Source: CAVUPF01 sp963803755 (GTDB taxonomy: Bacteria; Actinomycetota; Thermoleophilia; Solirubrobacterales; 70-9). Taken from it: 64,000 nt of DNA. The stretch is from the NCBI GenBank assembly GCA_963803755.1, contig CAWDNP010000012.1:62001-126000 (forward strand), given 5' to 3'. How positions within the stretch are numbered: the first letter of the stretch is position 1; every line of letters begins with the position of its first letter. The notes beneath the pieces are model-generated. The model searched no databases. It saw only the letters and a list, made by a program, of their open reading frames with translations, and had not been told where the DNA came from. A program made the position numbers and the translations under genes. Shown one piece after another: positions 60,690 to 64,000 of the stretch.

Positions 60690-63179
60690 GTGAGCGGCTA
60701 TGACCCGAGGGCGATCGAGAGTAAGTGGCAGCAGATCTGGGCTGAGGAGAGGACCTGGGAGGTCGTCAACCCGGGGCAGCCCGGATTCGCGGTCTCCAAA
60801 CCGAAGTCCTACGTGCTGGAGATGCTCCCCTACCCTTCGGGCGAGCCCCACGTTGGCCACCTCAAGGTCTACGCAGTCGGCGATGCGATTGCCCACTTCC
60901 GCCGACGCCACGGCTTCGAGGTGGTCCACCCGATGGGCTATGACTCTTTCGGCCTGCCGGCGGAGAACAACGCGATCAAGACTGGCGAGCCTCCCCGCGG
61001 GGTGACCGAGCGCTCGATCGACTCCTTTCGGCGTCAGTTCCGCGAGTGGGGGATCTCAATCGATTGGTCCCGCGAGCTGGCGACGCACACGCCTGAGTAC
61101 TACCGCTGGACCCAGTGGATCTTCCTACAACTACTCGAGCGCGGCCTCGCCTACCGTGCCGAGGCGCCTGTCCAGTGGTGCCCGAAGGACGCGACCGTGC
61201 TCGCCAACGAGCAGGTCGTTGACGGCCGCTGCGAGCGCTGCGGAACGCCGGTCGTGCAGCGAAAGCTCAAGCAGTGGTTCTTCCGCATCACCGAGTACGC
61301 CGAGCGTCTGCTCACTGACTTTGACCTGCTCGAGTCCTGGCCCGAGCACGTGATCACGATGCAGCGCAACTGGATCGGCCGCTCCGAGGGGGCGGAGGTC
61401 GTCTTTTGCTGTGAGGAGCTCGATCTCGACTTCGAGGTCTTCACAACCCGCCCTGACACGCTGTTTGGCGCCACCTTCTTCGTCCTAGCCCCCGAGCACC
61501 CCGAGCTGGAGCGGCTGGTCGCTGGCACGCCAGCCGAGGAGCCGGTGCGCGAGTACGTTGACCGGGTCGCCCGCGAGTCGGCCGAGGAACGTGGCGCGGA
61601 GGACCGCGAGAAGACCGGTGTGGCGCTGGGCCGCAGCGTGCTCAACCCGGTCAACGGAGAGCAGATTCCGATGTTCGTCGCTGACTACGTGCTGATGGAG
61701 TACGGGACTGGGGCGATCATGGCGGTACCGGCGCACGACGCCCGCGACTACGAGTTCGCCAAGGCCTTTGACCTGCCGGTTCGCCGCGTGATCGAGGGCG
61801 CCGATCCCGAGGCGGCCCGCGACGACAATGGCCTTCCGTATCCCGGCGACGGTCCGATGGTCGACTCCGGGCGCTTCGACGGCAAAGGCAACCGCGAGGC
61901 CTACGCGGAGATCGTCGAGTGGCTGGCCTCAGAGGGGCGGGGCCAGCCCGCCATCAACTACCGCCTCCGCGACTGGCTGGTCTCCCGCCAGCGTTACTGG
62001 GGCGCGCCGATCCCGGTCGTCTACTGTGAGGACTGCGGGGTAGTCCCCGTTCCCGAGGATCGGCTCCCGGTCGAGCTGCCCGAGATCGAGGACTACGCGC
62101 CGCAGGGCCGCAGCCCACTGGCCGCCGCCGAGGAGTGGGTCGCCGCCGAGTGTCCGCGCTGCGGCGGCGCGGCCCGTCGCGAGACCGACACCATGGACAC
62201 CTTCGTCGACTCCTCCTGGTATTTCATTCGCTACCTCGACCCGCGCAACGAAGCAGCGGCCTGGAACCGCTCCGCGGCCGACCACTGGCTGCCGGTCGAC
62301 CAATACATCGGCGGGGTCGAGCACGCGATCTTGCATTTGATGTATGCGCGCTTCCTGACCAAGGCGCTCGCCGATCTCGGCCACCTCGACGTGCAGGAGC
62401 CGTTCGCCAATCTCTTTGCCCAGGGAATGATCACCCGTGACGGGGCGAAGATGTCGAAGTCGAGGGGCAACACTGTCAGCCCCGGCGAGTACGTCGAGCG
62501 CTACGGGGCCGATACCGCTCGCACCTACATCTGCTTCATGGGCCCGCCCGAGCGTGGTGGCGACTGGTCCGATGAGGGGGTGGAGGGGGTCAACCGCTTC
62601 CTCGCGAGGCTGTGGAGGCTCTGCGAGGAGGTCGCATCGAAGGACGCCGGCGAGGTCGATGCGGGTGTCGCTACGGGCGACGCTCGCGCCCTGCTCGCAA
62701 AGGCCCACTGGGCGATCGACAAGGTCACCCGCGACTTCCAACGCGGCTTCCAGTTCAACACCGCGATCGCCGCCGTGATGGAGCTGGTCAACGATGCCTA
62801 TCGGCTCAAGGACGGCCTCTACAGCGACCCTCCGGGCGCCGCTGCGGTCCGCTTCGCCACGGCGACCGCAGCCTCGCTGGTCTTCCCGTTTGCGCCCCAC
62901 CTGGGGGCCGAGACGTGGGAGCGATTGCGCGCGGGGCGCGTCTGGGAGCAGCCTTGGCCGGTGGCTGACCCGACGCTGCTGGCGAGCGACACGGTGACCC
63001 TGATCGTCCAGGTCAACGGCAAGCTGCGAGACCGCATCGAGGCCCGCTCCGAGGCCCCTCGCGAGGAGTTGCTGCGCCTTGCCAGGGAGAGCGAGAAGGT
63101 GAGCCGGCACCTCGACGGCAAAGAGGTCGTCAAGGAGGTTGTAGTCCCAGGCAGGCTGGTCAATCTGGTGGTTCGCTGA
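60690..63179 (+). CDS. leuS: Leucyl-tRNA synthetase
   Basis: 829 residues from GTG 60690. HIGH motif YPSGEPHVGHLKVY, editing domain CP1 with TRPDTLFGATFFVLAPEHP, KMSKS as GAKMSKSRGNTVSP, and the C-terminal binding domain (VTLIVQVNGKLRDRIEARSE). Normal length for bacterial LeuRS. An uninterrupted frame, unlike valS. Confidence 0.97.
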   Translation: MSGYDPRAIESKWQQIWAEERTWEVVNPGQPGFAVSKPKSYVLEMLPYPSGEPHVGHLKVYAVGDAIAHFRRRHGFEVVHPMGYDSFGLPAENNAIKTGEPPRGVTERSIDSFRRQFREWGISIDWSRELATHTPEYYRWTQWIFLQLLERGLAYRAEAPVQWCPKDATVLANEQVVDGRCERCGTPVVQRKLKQWFFRITEYAERLLTDFDLLESWPEHVITMQRNWIGRSEGAEVVFCCEELDLDFEVFTTRPDTLFGATFFVLAPEHPELERLVAGTPAEEPVREYVDRVARESAEERGAEDREKTGVALGRSVLNPVNGEQIPMFVADYVLMEYGTGAIMAVPAHDARDYEFAKAFDLPVRRVIEGADPEAARDDNGLPYPGDGPMVDSGRFDGKGNREAYAEIVEWLASEGRGQPAINYRLRDWLVSRQRYWGAPIPVVYCEDCGVVPVPEDRLPVELPEIEDYAPQGRSPLAAAEEWVAAECPRCGGAARRETDTMDTFVDSSWYFIRYLDPRNEAAAWNRSAADHWLPVDQYIGGVEHAILHLMYARFLTKALADLGHLDVQEPFANLFAQGMITRDGAKMSKSRGNTVSPGEYVERYGADTARTYICFMGPPERGGDWSDEGVEGVNRFLARLWRLCEEVASKDAGEVDAGVATGDARALLAKAHWAIDKVTRDFQRGFQFNTAIAAVMELVNDAYRLKDGLYSDPPGAAAVRFATATAASLVFPFAPHLGAETWERLRAGRVWEQPWPVADPTLLASDTVTLIVQVNGKLRDRIEARSEAPREELLRLARESEKVSRHLDGKEVVKEVVVPGRLVNLVVR

Positions 63180-63227
63180 GAGGCCTCTCATGGCCTTCGG
63201 CTCCGGCATCTGGTACAAAGCGCGCGA

Positions 63228-63626
63228 ATGCTCGTCAGGCGCCTCGACGAAGCCCCGGTGGAGGAGTGGCACCGCCTCCGCTCCCACGTTCTCATGGACG
63301 CGGGGGAACTGGGCTCGCGCAACCTCTCGGTCACCTGGTTGGAGATACCGATCGGGACCGAGCAGGCGCTGCGCTCCCACGAGGAGGGCGAGCAGGTCTA
63401 CGTGGTCGTCCGGGGGGCGGGCACGATGTCTGTGGCGGGCGACACTCAGCCGGTGGGGGAGGGCGATCTGATCCTGGTCCCGCCCGCCACCGACCACTCG
63501 ATTGCAAACGACGGCCAGGGTGAGCTCGCCTGCGTGTCCGTTCAGTCCCCTCCCGTCTCGGTCGCCGAGCTGTATGGCGGGCAGATGGCCGAAGTGTCCG
63601 GTTATGAGGACGACGAAGGTCCGTAG
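63228..63626 (+). CDS. Cupin-domain protein
   Basis: 132 residues. The cupin motifs are LRSHEEGEQVYVVVRGAGTM (with H-x3-E-x-V-Y-V) and LILVPPATDHSIANDGQGEL; metal ligands His and Glu are present in the first, His in the second. It is a single-domain cupin 2 protein; activity unknown. It lies 48 bp after leuS, possibly co-transcribed. Confidence 0.85.
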   Translation: MLVRRLDEAPVEEWHRLRSHVLMDAGELGSRNLSVTWLEIPIGTEQALRSHEEGEQVYVVVRGAGTMSVAGDTQPVGEGDLILVPPATDHSIANDGQGELACVSVQSPPVSVAELYGGQMAEVSGYEDDEGP

Positions 63627-63780
63627 GCGAATCATCTGAGTACCTGCTGGGGCCGCGCACCACCTGCCTGTCATGCGCGTACCAATCTCGAAGGCAACCG
63701 TCGTCCCGGCGTCCACCGAGTCGATCAAGCGAGTGCGAACGGCTGAGGAGTCAGCGGGGGCCGTCACTAGACTCGAACCA

Positions 63781-64000
63781 GTGGTCGAGGAGATGCGCTC
63801 GCTCTATCTGATCGCCGGCACCGACCAGGCGAAGATCGACGCCACCCGCGCCCGGCTGCGTGCCCGTGCGGAGGGCGAAGGCGGCGCCGCCGCGCTGGAG
63901 GTCTTTGAGCCGAGCGAGGGCAGGGGAGCACCCGATCACGAGGCGCTGCTGGGGGCGATCCCAGCGATGTCGCTCACCGAGTCCCGCCGCTACCTGCTCG
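63781..64000 (+). CDS. holA: DNA polymerase III delta subunit, 3' end outside window
   Basis: The frame from GTG 63781 (also ATG 63793 or ATG 63673) reads MRSLYLIAGTDQAKIDATRA and continues past the window edge. SLYLIAGTDxxKID is the start of HolA, which opens the sliding clamp ring; holA often lies close to leuS in actinobacteria (leuS-comEA-comEC-holA). About 73 residues are visible. Assignment from the short N-terminus and position. Confidence 0.7.
   Translation, partial: MVEEMRSLYLIAGTDQAKIDATRARLRARAEGEGGAAALEVFEPSEGRGAPDHEALLGAIPAMSLTESRRYLL

Noticed and set aside
63750..63790. tRNA fragment before holA (ACTGG-TTCGAGT-CTAGT on the reverse strand)
   Set aside because: Only a T-arm-like piece is present; no D-arm, anticodon arm or matching acceptor strand can be found, so it is likely chance.

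Overview
The window is GC-rich DNA from a high-GC actinobacterium, most likely class Thermoleophilia (Solirubrobacterales-like). This is inferred from the gene order tig-clpP-clpX-valS-folC-ndk-maf-mreBCD-mrdA-rodA-rne-rplU-rpmA-obg-proBA-nadD-rsfS, the frequent GTG starts, and several small protein families that I associate with that class. No 16S rRNA is present to confirm it.

Layout. Positions 1-14,050 are ordinary metabolism: a class IV aminotransferase (cut by the window edge), a PcaF-like thiolase, a sulfurtransferase, a NUDIX hydrolase, an SDR, OsmC, a cobalamin adenosyltransferase, DUF1015, tRNA-Pro, MsrA, a membrane GT-C-like protein, an aldo/keto reductase and an L,D-transpeptidase. 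A 97-bp MITE-like element with an 8-bp target duplication sits exactly between the cobalamin adenosyltransferase and osmC.

Positions 14,100-29,830 are accessory. A tRNA-Arg(TCT) gene is split in its anticodon loop by about 5.4 kb carrying an SDR, a VOC protein, a broken P450, an NTF2-like gene, an acylphosphatase/LigD-phosphoesterase fusion and an intact tRNA-Arg(TCT). A tRNA-His gene is split in its anticodon arm by about 2.1 kb carrying an intact tRNA-His(GTG), a SHOCT protein and an ArsR/SRPBCC pair. In both cases the intact tRNA has the same anticodon as the broken one but a different body sequence, and lies on the opposite strand. Between and after them are a drug-export-type ABC pair, a secreted protein, lgt, a polysaccharide deacetylase and an apbE remnant.

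Positions 29,830-35,340 hold a phosphoribosyltransferase, a two-gene encapsulin iron compartment (ferritin-like cargo with targeting tail plus shell), regulators and a GH15 glucosidase. Positions 35,366-58,325 form the housekeeping block: protein folding and proteolysis, tRNA charging, folate, cell-shape elongasome, RNA processing, ribosomal proteins, proline and NAD synthesis. Positions 58,400-64,000 hold a coiled-coil protein, a PD-(D/E)XK endonuclease whose frame appears to run through a tRNA-Ala(GGC) gene into a Phd/YefM antitoxin domain, a SpoIIM-like protein, leuS, a cupin and the start of holA.

About ten single-base frame breaks occur, mostly in homopolymers, including in valS, proA and nadD, which cells normally need. 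I read most of them as indel errors in the sequence and give restored spans. Three housekeeping genes (clpX, maf, folC) lack ATG/GTG/TTG at the start that homology and context require; clpX and maf appear to use CTG.
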